Source: JAGQWW01 sp041392845 (GTDB taxonomy: Bacteria > Bacteroidota > Bacteroidia > Chitinophagales > Saprospiraceae). Taken from it: DNA of 64,000 nt. A program made the translations under genes and the position numbers. Location: positions 167,158-231,157 of the forward strand of contig JAWKLG010000006.1 in the NCBI GenBank assembly GCA_041392845.1. The letters are read 5' to 3'. Below the pieces are notes generated by a model that was given only the letters and a program-made list of their open reading frames with translations, did no database searches and was not told the origin of the DNA. Of the stretch, positions 28,361-37,505 are shown piece by piece (position 1 is the stretch's first letter; the number at the start of each line of letters is the position of its first letter).

Positions 28361-29440
28361 CGCGACCAAGTTACATTTAAAAGTTTTGAAGGCCAATCCT
28401 TTTTCATAGGTATTGACGTCCACAAAAAGAGTTGGAAAGTGACCATTTTGAATAAAGATTATGAGCTCAAGAATTTTAGTCAAAATGCAAATGCCTTGGA
28501 GTTGGTTAAATATCTAAATGAAAATTACCCAGGGGGTGAATTTAAACTTGTGTATGAGGCTGGATTTTGCGGCTTTAATATTTGTAGAGAGTTTTTGAGC
28601 CATGGATTGGACTGCCAGGTAATTCATCCTGCCGATGTGCCTACCAGTTTAAAGGACAGACAGCAGAAAACGGATAAAATTGATAGTCGTAACCTAGCTA
28701 AATCCTTACGTGCTGGGATATTAAACCCAATTGATATTCCAAGCAAAGAATTAGAAGCAGATCGTGCATTAATACGGCAAAGATTTACAGTTGTTAAAGA
28801 CATAGCCAGATATAAAAATAGAGTTAAATCATTACTGTATCAGTTTGGAATTGAAATTCCATTTGAATTTGACAATGCTCAATCCAGACATTGGTCCAAG
28901 AGGTATATCGAATGGTTACAATGTCTAACAATTAAAGAAGCCTCTACTAAATCGACCTTAGATAACTATATAAAAATAGGCTTACTATTAAGAAAAGAAT
29001 TACTGAACATTAATCGTCAAATTAGAGAATTAAGCCGTACAGAACGATATAAAGAAGGGAATGAATTATTAATAAAAATCCCTGGAATTGGATTAATAGT
29101 ATCCATGACACTTTTGACGCATTTGGGAGATTTGAAGAGATTCAAACGACTGGACGAACTATGTAATTTTGTTGGTCTGGTGCCAAGCATGCATGGTTCC
29201 GGAGAGAAAATGAGGACTGGAAAGCTAATCAAAAGAGGGCGAAAGCAACTCAAAATAATGCTTATTGAAGCATCATGGATCGCCATAAGAAAAGACCCGG
29301 CACTATTGCATAAATTTACTGAGTTGAGTTGCCGAATGAATAAAAATAAAGCGATAATCCGGATAGCACGAAAAATGCTAAACAGGATCAAACGTGTTTT
29401 AATTTATAAGGAACCTTACGAATTGGGAGTAATAAAATAA
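28358..29440 (+). CDS. IS110-family transposase (DEDD recombinase)
   Basis: The 360-residue protein has the RuvC-like DEDD residues Asp20 (GIDVHKKSW), Glu67 (VYEAG), Asp106 and Asp109 (KTDKID), and the C-terminal transposase_20 region with IPGIGLIVSMTLLTHLGD and FVGLVPSMHGSGEKMRTG. Enzymes of this family join DNA ends guided by a structured bridge RNA encoded in the element. The frame is intact, so the element may be active. Its start codon lies in a strong hairpin. Confidence 0.96.
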   Translation: MRDQVTFKSFEGQSFFIGIDVHKKSWKVTILNKDYELKNFSQNANALELVKYLNENYPGGEFKLVYEAGFCGFNICREFLSHGLDCQVIHPADVPTSLKDRQQKTDKIDSRNLAKSLRAGILNPIDIPSKELEADRALIRQRFTVVKDIARYKNRVKSLLYQFGIEIPFEFDNAQSRHWSKRYIEWLQCLTIKEASTKSTLDNYIKIGLLLRKELLNINRQIRELSRTERYKEGNELLIKIPGIGLIVSMTLLTHLGDLKRFKRLDELCNFVGLVPSMHGSGEKMRTGKLIKRGRKQLKIMLIEASWIAIRKDPALLHKFTELSCRMNKNKAIIRIARKMLNRIKRVLIYKEPYELGVIK

Positions 29441-29778
29441 TTGGTTTAAGCCTTAAAATCTGGATGGGGGAATAAACGATATTTTGCGACTGCAGCACCT
29501 GAAAAGGAAGACCGCTACGCAGAGGCTACGTCCCCCTCCTCTTTAAAATGAAAATCACACTGCAGCCAATGGACTGCTGATAGAAGGTTGATTAAAGAGG
29601 CAAGAAACCAAAAAGGAATACAGATTTTCCAAAAGGAAAATCACATTAGAATTTCTTCCTAACACCGCTAAACCCACCCAATAGCCATGTGTTAGGCATA
29701 AATTCTAACGCCAAAACCCACGACAAACACTAAAAAAATAAAGATTTTTGCCTTGAATCCTTTTTTTTTCACATAGAA
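29441..29778 (+). other. Right non-coding end of IS110 element, candidate bridge-RNA region
   Basis: There is no gene in this stretch. It contains a long imperfect hairpin: TTAGAATTTCTTCCTAACAC (29646-29665) against GTGTTAGGCATAAATTCTAA (29689-29708), 18 of 20 pairs, with a 23-nt loop. In IS1111-type members of the family the guide (bridge) RNA is encoded at this side. Whether this segment is transcribed cannot be judged from sequence. Confidence 0.45.
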
Positions 29779-29911
29779 GGGCGCGGAGGACGCGACGTTT
29801 TTGATTTTACGTGCTGAACCTTACTGGTCTGAAGACCAGCATGTACCTTGGATACAAGTTTGAAAACTTGTACCAGCCTTTTTGTCAAAAGGTCAATAGC
29901 CAACAGCCAAA
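29779..29911. repeat. Right half of composite repeat
   Basis: Shares with 32428-32567 the blocks GCGCGGAGGACGCG, TTTTTGATTTTACG, CTTACTGGTCTGAAG, GCATGTAC and AGTTTGAAAACTTGTACC in the same order, then CCAATAG-type heptads. The remaining sequence to 30083 holds a further partial GGAGGACGCG copy (near 29938-29946), a small palindrome (29952-29974) and the upstream region of the next gene, with nothing else recognisable. Confidence 0.8.
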
Positions 29912-30083
29912 AATATTATTACCGCTAATGGCCACGGAGGACGCGTCGTTTTAGGAAAGTATATACTTCCTAAGTTTAGAAAGCCAATCCTTTTTGTAAG
30001 CTTATTCTTAAAGTTTTTCAGGTAGAAATATCCTGGAAATTTTTTTGTTATTTAAAAGTAGTTGGAAATTAAAACTATAAGCG

Positions 30084-32321
30084 ATGAGCTGGAAGCTAAG
30101 GCAGATGTACCTTTTTTTGACCCTATTTTTATTACCAATTTTTCTACTTGCTCAATCCTATTTTGCAAATTCTCCTTATCGGCCATCCGTAAGCATTTTG
30201 CGAGATTCTACCTTATATTCAAATTTGGACTTTCCAACTGAGAATGGTGAGGGGGTTCATAAATATGATCTTAGATCCGGACTTGGAACTGCAAAGTATT
30301 TAACTCCTGAAAATAAAGATGTAACCAGCTATTTTTCCAGTATTGAAATGGAGGAAAATGGCATGTATTTATACTTTCCGTTTTCTACCCCAAATTTAAA
30401 TTCTCCCTATTCGACCATTTTCCATTTTGATAATAATTTAAATGAGAATTTAAATGTGAGTCTTCCTTTTTTGGCAGGAAGATCATTCAAGCGTAGGGAT
30501 CAAGTGATTACATTTCAATACAATTTTCTTCCCGGAACCAATCATCCAACAATTGGAATCGGATTTATTGATAAGAACTTAGGAGTCTTGGATTCTGTGA
30601 AAATGTATGAAATTCCTGATGTGGAATATTTAAATGCCGGTGAAACCATTCAAGATAAGAATGGTCATTTTATTACCGTTGGGAACCTTTCATCCGGAGG
30701 TTTTATAGTAAGATATGATACCAATGGAAATCCAATCTTGTCCAAATATTTTGAGTCCTTCAATTTTGATTCAGTAGATACTTTAAGTGGTGGTGGTTAT
30801 TTAGTCTCTTCAAGGTCAAAAGATCCTTTTCTTTTTGGTGATCGAAAATTAGTACTACTAGAGTTGAATGGTTCTTTTGAAATTACCGGAAGTAGAGTTC
30901 TTGAAATTCCATTTGCATTTCCTAGAGGACATTTCAAGTTTGATGAAAATGGAAATGGTATTTTAATGGCAGGTTTCAGTGCTAATAGAACCATTGTAAT
31001 AAAATTTGATCCAAGGTTTGACCTTGATTATGCCTACCAATTTCCGGTAGAATTTAACATAGCGAATGTCTCATCATTTAACTTGCCAAATGAGCATTTA
31101 TTTATTTATGGTTCAAATAGGAACCTTTCTTATGCTGCGATATTGGATAAAAATGGTCTATTGCCTAATTGCCGGGGAAATGAAATTTGTTTTGAATTAA
31201 TAGAAGGTGCCAAGCCCCAGGGAAAGATCTTTCAAATGGTTCCTATCAGTCCGCCTCAAGTGGAGGCTCCAACTTATATCGTTAAAGATACAGTGGGGTT
31301 TGAGTGGAAGGAAGATTGTCTACCTTCTAATTATGTACCAAGTCCAGGATTTTTAGTTAAAGATACTTTTTGTACAAATGAATTTCTTTCGCTGATTGAT
31401 ACCACTGCAAAATGGATTGATCAAACAGAATGGAGGATAGAAGATTCTGTTTTTAATAATTTTGTTTTCACCGATACTGCCGGATTTTTATTAGGAAGTC
31501 CAGGCCAACTTGAAATTTCTCAAAAAATTTGGTTCAATGGTTGTCCTGATTCAATTTCCAAAATAATTGTAGTTGTAGTACCTCCCAGACTTTCCTTAGG
31601 AAGTGATACCCTTCTTTGCTTCGGAGAAGAATTAATTTTAAATCCCGAAATTTCTGGCGCCCTTACATTTGTATGGGAAAATCAACCAGATAGTCTCTTG
31701 CAAAATCGCTCTGTTTCAACATCTGGAACCTACATTGGTCGTGCTTCTAATAATGGGTGTTTTGTAAAGGATTCTATAATTGTAGATTTTTTTCAAGCCA
31801 ATTTAGCTTCTTTTGAAATTCAGCTTTCTAATGATACAATCAATTGTGGATATCCACATATTGTAGCTGGTTTTTCCGGTGCAAATCCTTTGACCTGGAA
31901 ATTTGAAAATGGTTCAGTTAATCTGGATTCAATTTTAATTTCCCAACCTGGTTTATATCAAATTGTAATTAACCAAGACCCATGCGAGGAGGTCAGATCT
32001 TTCGAGATTTTTGAAGAAAGATGTACCCGGGATATTTATTTTCCAAGTGCTTTTTCTCCAAACTCAGATGGCATCAATGATTTCTTTCGACCCTATGGTG
32101 ATGAAAATATCCTGATTGAGGAGTTGCTCATTTTTGACCGTTGGGGAAATTTACTTTTTAAAAAAGAAAACCTTAATCCCGGTTTAAATGACAAAGATTT
32201 TTGGGATGGCAGTTTCAGAGGTGAAAGATTGAATCTTTCCATTTTGGTATGGTCTGCAAGTTTGATTTGGCCTGATGGAAGTAAAGAAAGATTGAAGGGT
32301 GATGTCAGTTTAGTGAGGTAG
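30084..32321 (+). CDS. Secreted protein with gliding-motility-associated (CHU_C, T9SS type B) C-terminus
   Basis: The 745-residue protein has a signal peptide (LFLTLFLLPIFLLAQ), an N-terminal region of about 400 residues that I read as a beta-propeller-like quality (short repeated strands with Asp-Gly turns), an Ig/PKD-like stretch (about 430-640), and the C-terminal CHU_C domain (about 655-745: IYFPSAFSPNSDGINDFF, then FDRWGNLLF and FWDGSFRGE). CHU_C proteins are exported by type IX secretion and are often surface-attached. The ligand or substrate is unknown. A composite repeat begins at the base after the stop codon. Confidence 0.92.
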   Translation: MSWKLRQMYLFLTLFLLPIFLLAQSYFANSPYRPSVSILRDSTLYSNLDFPTENGEGVHKYDLRSGLGTAKYLTPENKDVTSYFSSIEMEENGMYLYFPFSTPNLNSPYSTIFHFDNNLNENLNVSLPFLAGRSFKRRDQVITFQYNFLPGTNHPTIGIGFIDKNLGVLDSVKMYEIPDVEYLNAGETIQDKNGHFITVGNLSSGGFIVRYDTNGNPILSKYFESFNFDSVDTLSGGGYLVSSRSKDPFLFGDRKLVLLELNGSFEITGSRVLEIPFAFPRGHFKFDENGNGILMAGFSANRTIVIKFDPRFDLDYAYQFPVEFNIANVSSFNLPNEHLFIYGSNRNLSYAAILDKNGLLPNCRGNEICFELIEGAKPQGKIFQMVPISPPQVEAPTYIVKDTVGFEWKEDCLPSNYVPSPGFLVKDTFCTNEFLSLIDTTAKWIDQTEWRIEDSVFNNFVFTDTAGFLLGSPGQLEISQKIWFNGCPDSISKIIVVVVPPRLSLGSDTLLCFGEELILNPEISGALTFVWENQPDSLLQNRSVSTSGTYIGRASNNGCFVKDSIIVDFFQANLASFEIQLSNDTINCGYPHIVAGFSGANPLTWKFENGSVNLDSILISQPGLYQIVINQDPCEEVRSFEIFEERCTRDIYFPSAFSPNSDGINDFFRPYGDENILIEELLIFDRWGNLLFKKENLNPGLNDKDFWDGSFRGERLNLSILVWSASLIWPDGSKERLKGDVSLVR

Positions 32322-32634
32322 GGGGGATTGGTCTTTGGACTTTGGTCTTTGGGGCGGCTTCGCCTTTTGGTTTTAAAGGACGTTGCGAACGTGGCGTCCG
32401 TTGCGGTGAATTTTTTTAACCGCAGAGAGCGCGGAGGACGCGGCGTTTTTGATTTTACGCTCCACGTTACCTGCGGAATCTTACTGGTCTGAAGCCCTGC
32501 ATGTACTCTGGTAACAATTCTGAAGAATTGTACCAGCGGTAAAAGTTTGAAAACTTGTACCAGCCATTTTGCAAATGGCCAACGGCCAATAGCTAACGGC
32601 CAATGGTCAACAGCCAACCGCCAACCGCCAAAAC
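32322..32634. repeat. Intact composite repeat between a CHU_C gene and rpoD
   Basis: Order: TTGGTCT heptads (from 32322), the 46-bp block identical to 28209-28254 (32351-32396), a TGCGGTGAA...AACCGCAG hairpin, GCGCGGAGGACGCG, then small palindromes built on TTCTGAAGAA and AGTTTGAAAACTT each followed by TTGTACCAGC, and finally nine CCAACGG-type heptads (32572-32634). It fills the convergent gap; there is no gene inside it. Confidence 0.85.
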
Positions 32635-32638
32635 AAAA

Positions 32639-32664
32639 CAGCCCCGGGCAAACACCCGAGGCTG
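32639..32664 (-). terminator. Intrinsic terminator of rpoD
   Basis: Read on the minus strand, CAGCCTCGGG pairs with CCCGGGGCTG around a 6-nt loop, followed by TTTTGTTTT. It lies 30 bp after the rpoD stop codon. Confidence 0.85.
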
Positions 32665-32693
32665 AATTTTATTTTTTCCAAAACCTTTTATTA

Positions 32694-33563
32694 TTAAGCA
32701 CCTAGGTAGTGCTTCAATAATTTACTGCGGTTTTGAGAACGTAGTTTGTTAATTGCCTTGTCTTTAATTTGACGAACCCTTTCGCGGGTCAATCCAAACT
32801 TGTCGCCGATGTCTTCCAATGACATTGGATGTTCTACTCCGATACCGAAGTACAATTTGATTACATCCATTTGCCTGTCGGTCAAAGTTGAAAGGGAACG
32901 CTCGATCTCACGACGAAGAGACTCTTTGTATTCAAGGTCTGTGTCGGTGCCTGGCGTACCGGTGTTTTCCAAAACGTCTAACAAAGAGTTGTCTTCACCA
33001 TCTACGAATGGAGCATCCATGGATACGTGCCTTGCTGCTACTCCCAAAGTAGTTTCTACTTCTTCAGTTGGGATTTCAAGCATACCGGCCAGCTCTTCTG
33101 GTGATGGTTCTCTTTCATACTCTTGTTCGAGTTCAGAAAATGCTTTGTTGATCTTGTTCAAAGAACCAACTTTGTTCAATGGCAAACGCACGATTCTAGA
33201 TTGCTCGGCCAAAGCCTGCAAAATAGACTGGCGAATCCACCAAACGGCATAGGAAATGAATTTGAAACAACGGGTCTCGTCAAATCGCTGAGCTGCTTTA
33301 ATCAAGCCTAGATTACCTTCATTGATCAGGTCACTTAATGATAGACCTTGATTCTGGTACTGTTTTGCTACGGATACTACGAAACGGAGGTTTGCTTTGG
33401 TAAGTTTTTCCAGGGCCAATTGGTTCCCTTGTTTAATTTTCTTAGCTAAATCAACTTCTTCCTCAGGTGTCAACAAGTCGACTTTTCCAATTTCCTGTAA
33501 GTACTTCTCTAAAGATTGACTTTCGCGATTGGTAATCGACTTGGTAATTTTAAGTTGTCTCAT
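32694..33563 (-). CDS. rpoD: Primary RNA polymerase sigma factor (RpoD/SigA)
   Basis: The 289-residue housekeeping sigma factor directs transcription from TTG/TAnnTTTG promoters. Region 1.2 (SLEKYLQEIGKVDLLTPEEE), region 2 (NLRFVVSVAKQYQNQG, then DLINEGNLGLIKAAQRFDE and FISYAVWWIRQSI), region 3 and region 4 (LEDIGDKFGLTRERVRQIKDKAINKL) are all present. Region 1.1 is absent, as is normal for Bacteroidota primary sigma factors. Its own promoter candidate is at 33732-33762. Confidence 0.96.
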   Translation of the reverse strand: MRQLKITKSITNRESQSLEKYLQEIGKVDLLTPEEEVDLAKKIKQGNQLALEKLTKANLRFVVSVAKQYQNQGLSLSDLINEGNLGLIKAAQRFDETRCFKFISYAVWWIRQSILQALAEQSRIVRLPLNKVGSLNKINKAFSELEQEYEREPSPEELAGMLEIPTEEVETTLGVAARHVSMDAPFVDGEDNSLLDVLENTGTPGTDTDLEYKESLRREIERSLSTLTDRQMDVIKLYFGIGVEHPMSLEDIGDKFGLTRERVRQIKDKAINKLRSQNRSKLLKHYLGA

Positions 33564-33731
33564 GCAAACGAACTATTTATGATAAATATTTACAATAGAA
33601 TACATCCTCGCCTTTGCGTGTAATAGGGGGTATATGCCTTGGGATGTTGAGGTTAGTACTGAAAACCAAGTAGTTAGATTCAATTTTATGGAATTCAGTG
33701 ATTGGTTTTGGGTAGTTGAGTAAAGCGGTTA

Positions 33732-33762
33732 CAAAAATAGACTATACTATAATAGGTGTCAA
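33732..33762 (-). promoter_or_regulatory. Candidate rpoD promoter
   Basis: On the minus strand TTGACA (33757-33762) is followed 17 bp later by TATTTTTG (33732-33739), matching TAnnTTTG. The predicted transcript would have a leader of about 160 nt before rpoD. The rest of the 400-bp gap (33564-33963) is A/T-rich, with one small hairpin CGGCTTCAAAGCCG (33881-33894) that may end rsmG transcription, and no gene. Confidence 0.5.
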
Positions 33763-33963
33763 GTATTAGAAAATATTTGAATTTTTAATATAAATTCATT
33801 TTTAAAGTAAAAACACTAGTAATAACGTCTTATTTTAACTTTAGTTTAATAAATAGTTGACAATCAAACGTTAAAACATGCGGCTTCAAAGCCGGGTTTA
33901 CTAATAATCGTAAAAAGTACACGAAATATTTTTTAAAAAAGGATAAATATTTTTTTTTAAAAT

Positions 33964-34599
33964 CTATTTCTGAACGTAAACCACGTACTTTTCTTCGAAG
34001 AATTCCCTGTCAAACCAGCTATGAATATGGGTCTTCTCTTTATAAATACCCCTTTTTAATGCTTTTAGTTCAGGGGCCAGGTTTCCACCTTTCAAAGCAA
34101 TCAGCCCATTGGGCATGCTGTTTCGATGATTTTCATGAATCAAACGATACGACCATTCATAAAGTTTATCAATAGGTGCTACTGCCCTGGAAACTACAAA
34201 ATCAAAAGTTTTACCTTTCAACTCTTCTGCACGCTTTTGATGGGCTTCTACATTTTTTAAACCCAAAGCTTCAGCCACTTCATTGACCACGCGGATTTTT
34301 TTCATGATTCCGTCAATTAAATAAAACTTGACCTCTGGAAACACAATAGCCAATGGAATCCCGGGAAACCCGCCTCCGGTACCTAAATCCATGACTTCCG
34401 TACCCGGTTGAAAACGTATGTATTTGGTGATAGCCAAAGAATGCAGCAGGTGATGCTCCTGGAAATTGTCGATATCCTTGCGGGAGATGACATTGATTTT
34501 ATCATTCCACTCACGATATAGTGGTTCCAATCCCTCCAGTTTTTCAAGAGTGGCTGCAGGCAGTTCAGGAAAGTATTTTTTTACCAAATCCATAGTCAA
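33964..34599 (-). CDS. rsmG: 16S rRNA (guanine-527-N7)-methyltransferase
   Basis: Methylates G527 of 16S rRNA with S-adenosylmethionine. The 211-residue protein shows the SAM-binding motif VMDLGTGGGFPGIPLAI, the following acidic-loop region FYLIDGIMKK, the N-terminal YREWNDKINVISRKD typical of the family, and the late FVVSRAVAPIDKL motif. Length is normal. It is alone on the minus strand, 102-124 bp from the divergent TonB receptor. Confidence 0.95.
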   Translation of the reverse strand: MTMDLVKKYFPELPAATLEKLEGLEPLYREWNDKINVISRKDIDNFQEHHLLHSLAITKYIRFQPGTEVMDLGTGGGFPGIPLAIVFPEVKFYLIDGIMKKIRVVNEVAEALGLKNVEAHQKRAEELKGKTFDFVVSRAVAPIDKLYEWSYRLIHENHRNSMPNGLIALKGGNLAPELKALKRGIYKEKTHIHSWFDREFFEEKYVVYVQK

Positions 34600-34722
34600 A
34601 ATGATTGAGGCACAATGCTAAGAAATAAAATGGACTTGTACCTTAGCATAAGGTTTTACATTATTTTTTAAAAATAAAAAACCAATTCTTCTCTTTGCTG
34701 TTTGGCTCTCAAAATTTCCGTG

Positions 34723-37131
34723 ATGAAAATTCAATACACCTTATCTTTTTGTCTTTCTATTCTGTTTTTAAATACTTCCCTGGCTCAAAACGGTATCATC
34801 AAAGGTAAAATAACCGATGCTATCAGTAATGAACCGGTGATGTTTGCCAATGTCCTGGTCATGGGCACCAGTTTTGGTACCAATACAGATGAATCCGGAA
34901 ATTATGAAATCAGCGGTCTCGAGCCCGGACTTTATAATGTAAGAGCAAGTTTTGTAGGATACAATGAAGTGACCCAATATGAAATCCAGGTGACTTCAGC
35001 CAAACCTGTTACCGTCAATTTCAAACTGGAAGAACAATCGACAGAATTGGAAGAGGTGGTTGTCAAAGCTTCTCCTTTTAAAAAGACAGAAGAAAGTCCT
35101 GTAAGTTTGCGGACCATAGGTGTGGCGGAAATTCAAAGGAATCCAGGAGCCAATCGTGATATTTCCAGGGTAGTCCAAACCCTTCCCGGAGTTGCTTCTC
35201 CTTCTTCTTTTAGAAATGACCTTATTATCAGAGGAGGTGCACCCAATGAAAATCGATTTTTTCTGGATGATGTAGAAGTACCCAATATCAACCACTTTGC
35301 TACTCAAGGAGCTTCAGGAGGACCGGTTGGCTTGATCAATGTCAATTTTATTCGCGAAGTAGATTTTTACAGTGGAGCATTTCCGGCCAATAGAGGCAAT
35401 GCACTGAGTTCAGTTTTCAATTTCAAACAAATCGATGGTCGTGACGACAGGGTAGGGGGAACTTTTATGGTGGGTGCCTCAGATATTGGTCTGACTTTAG
35501 AAGGACCTATGAGTGAAAAGACCACTTTCATATTTTCAGCCAGACGCTCCTATTTACAATTTCTTTTCAAGGCACTGGGACTTCCTTTTTTGCCGACTTA
35601 CAATGACTTCCAAACCAAGATCAAATATAAGATCGACCAAAAGAATGAAATCTATTTCATAGGATTGGGTGCGCTTGATCAATTCGAACTCAATTTGGAC
35701 GCCAACGAAACAGAAGAGCAGCAATATCTTTTGGATAATCTACCGGTAGCTCCTCAATGGAACTACACCAATGGTTTGGTGTACAAACATTATCAGGATA
35801 ATGGCTATTGGACATTTGTGCTCAGCAGAAATATGCTGAACAACGAAGCGAGGAAATATTTTAAAAATGATGATTCCAATCCGGACAATCTGCTGTTGGA
35901 ATACAAGTCTCAGGAAATTGAAAACAAACTAAGAATAGAAAACACGACCCGAATTGGCGATTATAAAATCAATGCAGGGATTGGGTATCAATATGTGAAA
36001 TACAACAACTCTACTTTTAACCGAATTACCACTCCGGCAGGTCCTCAGACCATCAGTTTTGATTCTGATTTTGCTATCAGCAAATATGCTTTATTTGGTC
36101 AGGTAAGCAGGAAATACCTGAGTGACCAATTGATTTTGTCGCTTGGATTCAGGATGGATGGCAACAGTTATTCTTCAAATATGAATAATCCTTTAGACCA
36201 GCTGTCTCCCAGGTTTTCATTGGCATACGCTATTACAGATAGGTTTTCCTTCAATTTCAATACCGGAAGGTATTATCAGTTGCCACCTTACACGGTTATG
36301 GGATATGAACGGGATGGTGAACTATTAAACAAAGATAGAACGACTTATATAAGCTCAGATCATCTTGTAGCAGGTTTGGAATTTAATACGGCCAGTAATT
36401 CTAAAATTACCATTGAAGGGTACCTGAAATTGTACAATAATTATCCCTTCCTGACGCGTGACAGTGTGACACTTGCCAATCTCGGTGGAGATTTTGGAAT
36501 TATTGGAAATGAGCCTTCTGTGTCGCGTAGTGCAGGAAGAACTTATGGTCTCGAATTCCTTTTCCAGCAGCGCTTGTACAAGGGATTTTATGGGATAGCC
36601 AGTTATACCTTAGGGTTTTCTGAGTTTGAGGATAAAAATTACCAGGAAGTCGCTTCTTCCTGGGATGCAAGGCATATCGTAAACCTGACCCTTGGTAAAA
36701 AATTTGGTAAAAACTGGGAAGTTGGAGTCAACTGGAGGTTCCAATCCGGATTGCCATTTACGCCGTTTGATGATCGCTCTTCATTGGTTGCCAATTGGGA
36801 CATCCGTGGGGCCGGTATTCCTGATTACAACTTGATAAATACTTTGAGGGCTGATGCCAACAATACGATTGATTTTAGGGTAGATAAAAAATGGTTTTTC
36901 AAAAAATGGTCCTTGAACATTTACCTGGACATTGAAAATATTACAGCGAATGCAGCTGGCCGTCCTGTTTTAATTCTTGATCGCCCAACCGACGAAAACG
37001 GTACACCCATCGGTAACGGTGTAATCGTCAATCCGGATGAACCTATTTCTCAACAGCGCTACGCGTTGAAAACCATTGAGGATGCAACTGGAACCGTTAT
37101 TCCTTCAATTGGATTGATGGTAGAATTTTGA
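34723..37131 (+). CDS. TonB-dependent outer-membrane receptor
   Basis: About 802 residues from the ATG at 34723, chosen over an upstream TTG at 34702 because it starts a clean signal peptide (MKIQYTLSFCLSILFLN to SLAQ). Then come a carboxypeptidase-like regulatory domain (GIIKGKITDAISNEPV to NVRASFVGY), a TonB plug (RVVQTLPGVASPSSFRND, then IIRGGAPNENRFFLDDVEV) and a 22-strand-type barrel to the C-terminus. It imports an unknown ligand in an energy-dependent way. No SusD-like partner follows, so a polysaccharide locus is unlikely. Sixteen perfect TTGGCTG units begin directly after its stop. Confidence 0.94.
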   Translation: MKIQYTLSFCLSILFLNTSLAQNGIIKGKITDAISNEPVMFANVLVMGTSFGTNTDESGNYEISGLEPGLYNVRASFVGYNEVTQYEIQVTSAKPVTVNFKLEEQSTELEEVVVKASPFKKTEESPVSLRTIGVAEIQRNPGANRDISRVVQTLPGVASPSSFRNDLIIRGGAPNENRFFLDDVEVPNINHFATQGASGGPVGLINVNFIREVDFYSGAFPANRGNALSSVFNFKQIDGRDDRVGGTFMVGASDIGLTLEGPMSEKTTFIFSARRSYLQFLFKALGLPFLPTYNDFQTKIKYKIDQKNEIYFIGLGALDQFELNLDANETEEQQYLLDNLPVAPQWNYTNGLVYKHYQDNGYWTFVLSRNMLNNEARKYFKNDDSNPDNLLLEYKSQEIENKLRIENTTRIGDYKINAGIGYQYVKYNNSTFNRITTPAGPQTISFDSDFAISKYALFGQVSRKYLSDQLILSLGFRMDGNSYSSNMNNPLDQLSPRFSLAYAITDRFSFNFNTGRYYQLPPYTVMGYERDGELLNKDRTTYISSDHLVAGLEFNTASNSKITIEGYLKLYNNYPFLTRDSVTLANLGGDFGIIGNEPSVSRSAGRTYGLEFLFQQRLYKGFYGIASYTLGFSEFEDKNYQEVASSWDARHIVNLTLGKKFGKNWEVGVNWRFQSGLPFTPFDDRSSLVANWDIRGAGIPDYNLINTLRADANNTIDFRVDKKWFFKKWSLNIYLDIENITANAAGRPVLILDRPTDENGTPIGNGVIVNPDEPISQQRYALKTIEDATGTVIPSIGLMVEF

Positions 37132-37245
37132 TTGGCTGTTGGCTGTTGGCTGTTGGCTGTTGGCTGTTGGCTGTTGGCTGTTGGCTGTTGGCTGTTGGCT
37201 GTTGGCTGTTGGCTGTTGGCTGTTGGCTGTTGGCTGTTGGCTGTT
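37132..37245. repeat. Sixteen perfect TTGGCTG tandem copies
   Basis: Perfect heptamer TTGGCTG occurs 16 times (37132-37243) plus TT, starting at the base after the TonB-receptor stop (TGA, 37129-37131). The same TGA-TTGGCTG junction occurs at yebC (45374-45383). Frames reading WLLAVGC through it are repeat artefacts. Confidence 0.98.
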
Positions 37246-37344
37246 AAAATATCAGAAAGACAAGATACAATGATTCTCTTGAATTTTTTAAATTTAGGAG
37301 CCTATTATTTAACCCCTAAAAGCCTCCTAAGTGTAAAAATTTTG

Positions 37345-37379
37345 CCAATGGCCAATGGCCAAAAGCTAAAGGCCAATAA
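37345..37379. repeat. Short 7-bp array (CCAATGG family)
   Basis: Five in-phase units beginning CCAATGG, CCAATGG, in the 374-bp gap before the efflux operon. This is the reverse-complement type of the TTGGCTG family. The rest of the gap (37246-37505) shows no gene. Confidence 0.8.
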
Positions 37380-37505
37380 AATGCTTTTTTTCAATAAAAA
37401 CTAAAATATTACCTGCGGGTTAATCAAATTTGTCGGGGCTTGCAACAATCCTTTGGTTTTGGTGTTGGCGATACGTTAAAAATCAATTTTTTAAACATAG
37501 TTTAG

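Larger units (their letters stand above)
28277..29778 (+). mobile_element. IS110-family insertion sequence (boundaries inferred)
   Basis: The ends are inferred by comparing the split composite repeat (28179-28276 and 29779-29911) with the uninterrupted copy at 32322-32634; the interval is about 1.5 kb, normal for the family. IS110 elements lack clear terminal inverted repeats, and I found none at these ends. The non-coding segment is short on the left (about 80 bp) and long on the right (about 340 bp). That matches the IS1111-like arrangement, where the bridge RNA lies downstream of the transposase gene. Confidence 0.7.

Noticed and set aside
29646..29708. Integron attC-like site
   Set aside because: One core fits GTTRRRY, but the partner core does not, and no integrase or cassette array is present; it lies inside the IS110 right end.
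37132..37404. Reading frame of 90 codons with repeated WLLAVGC
   Set aside because: It is the translation of the perfect TTGGCTG array plus random sequence; the repeat has no stop in any frame.
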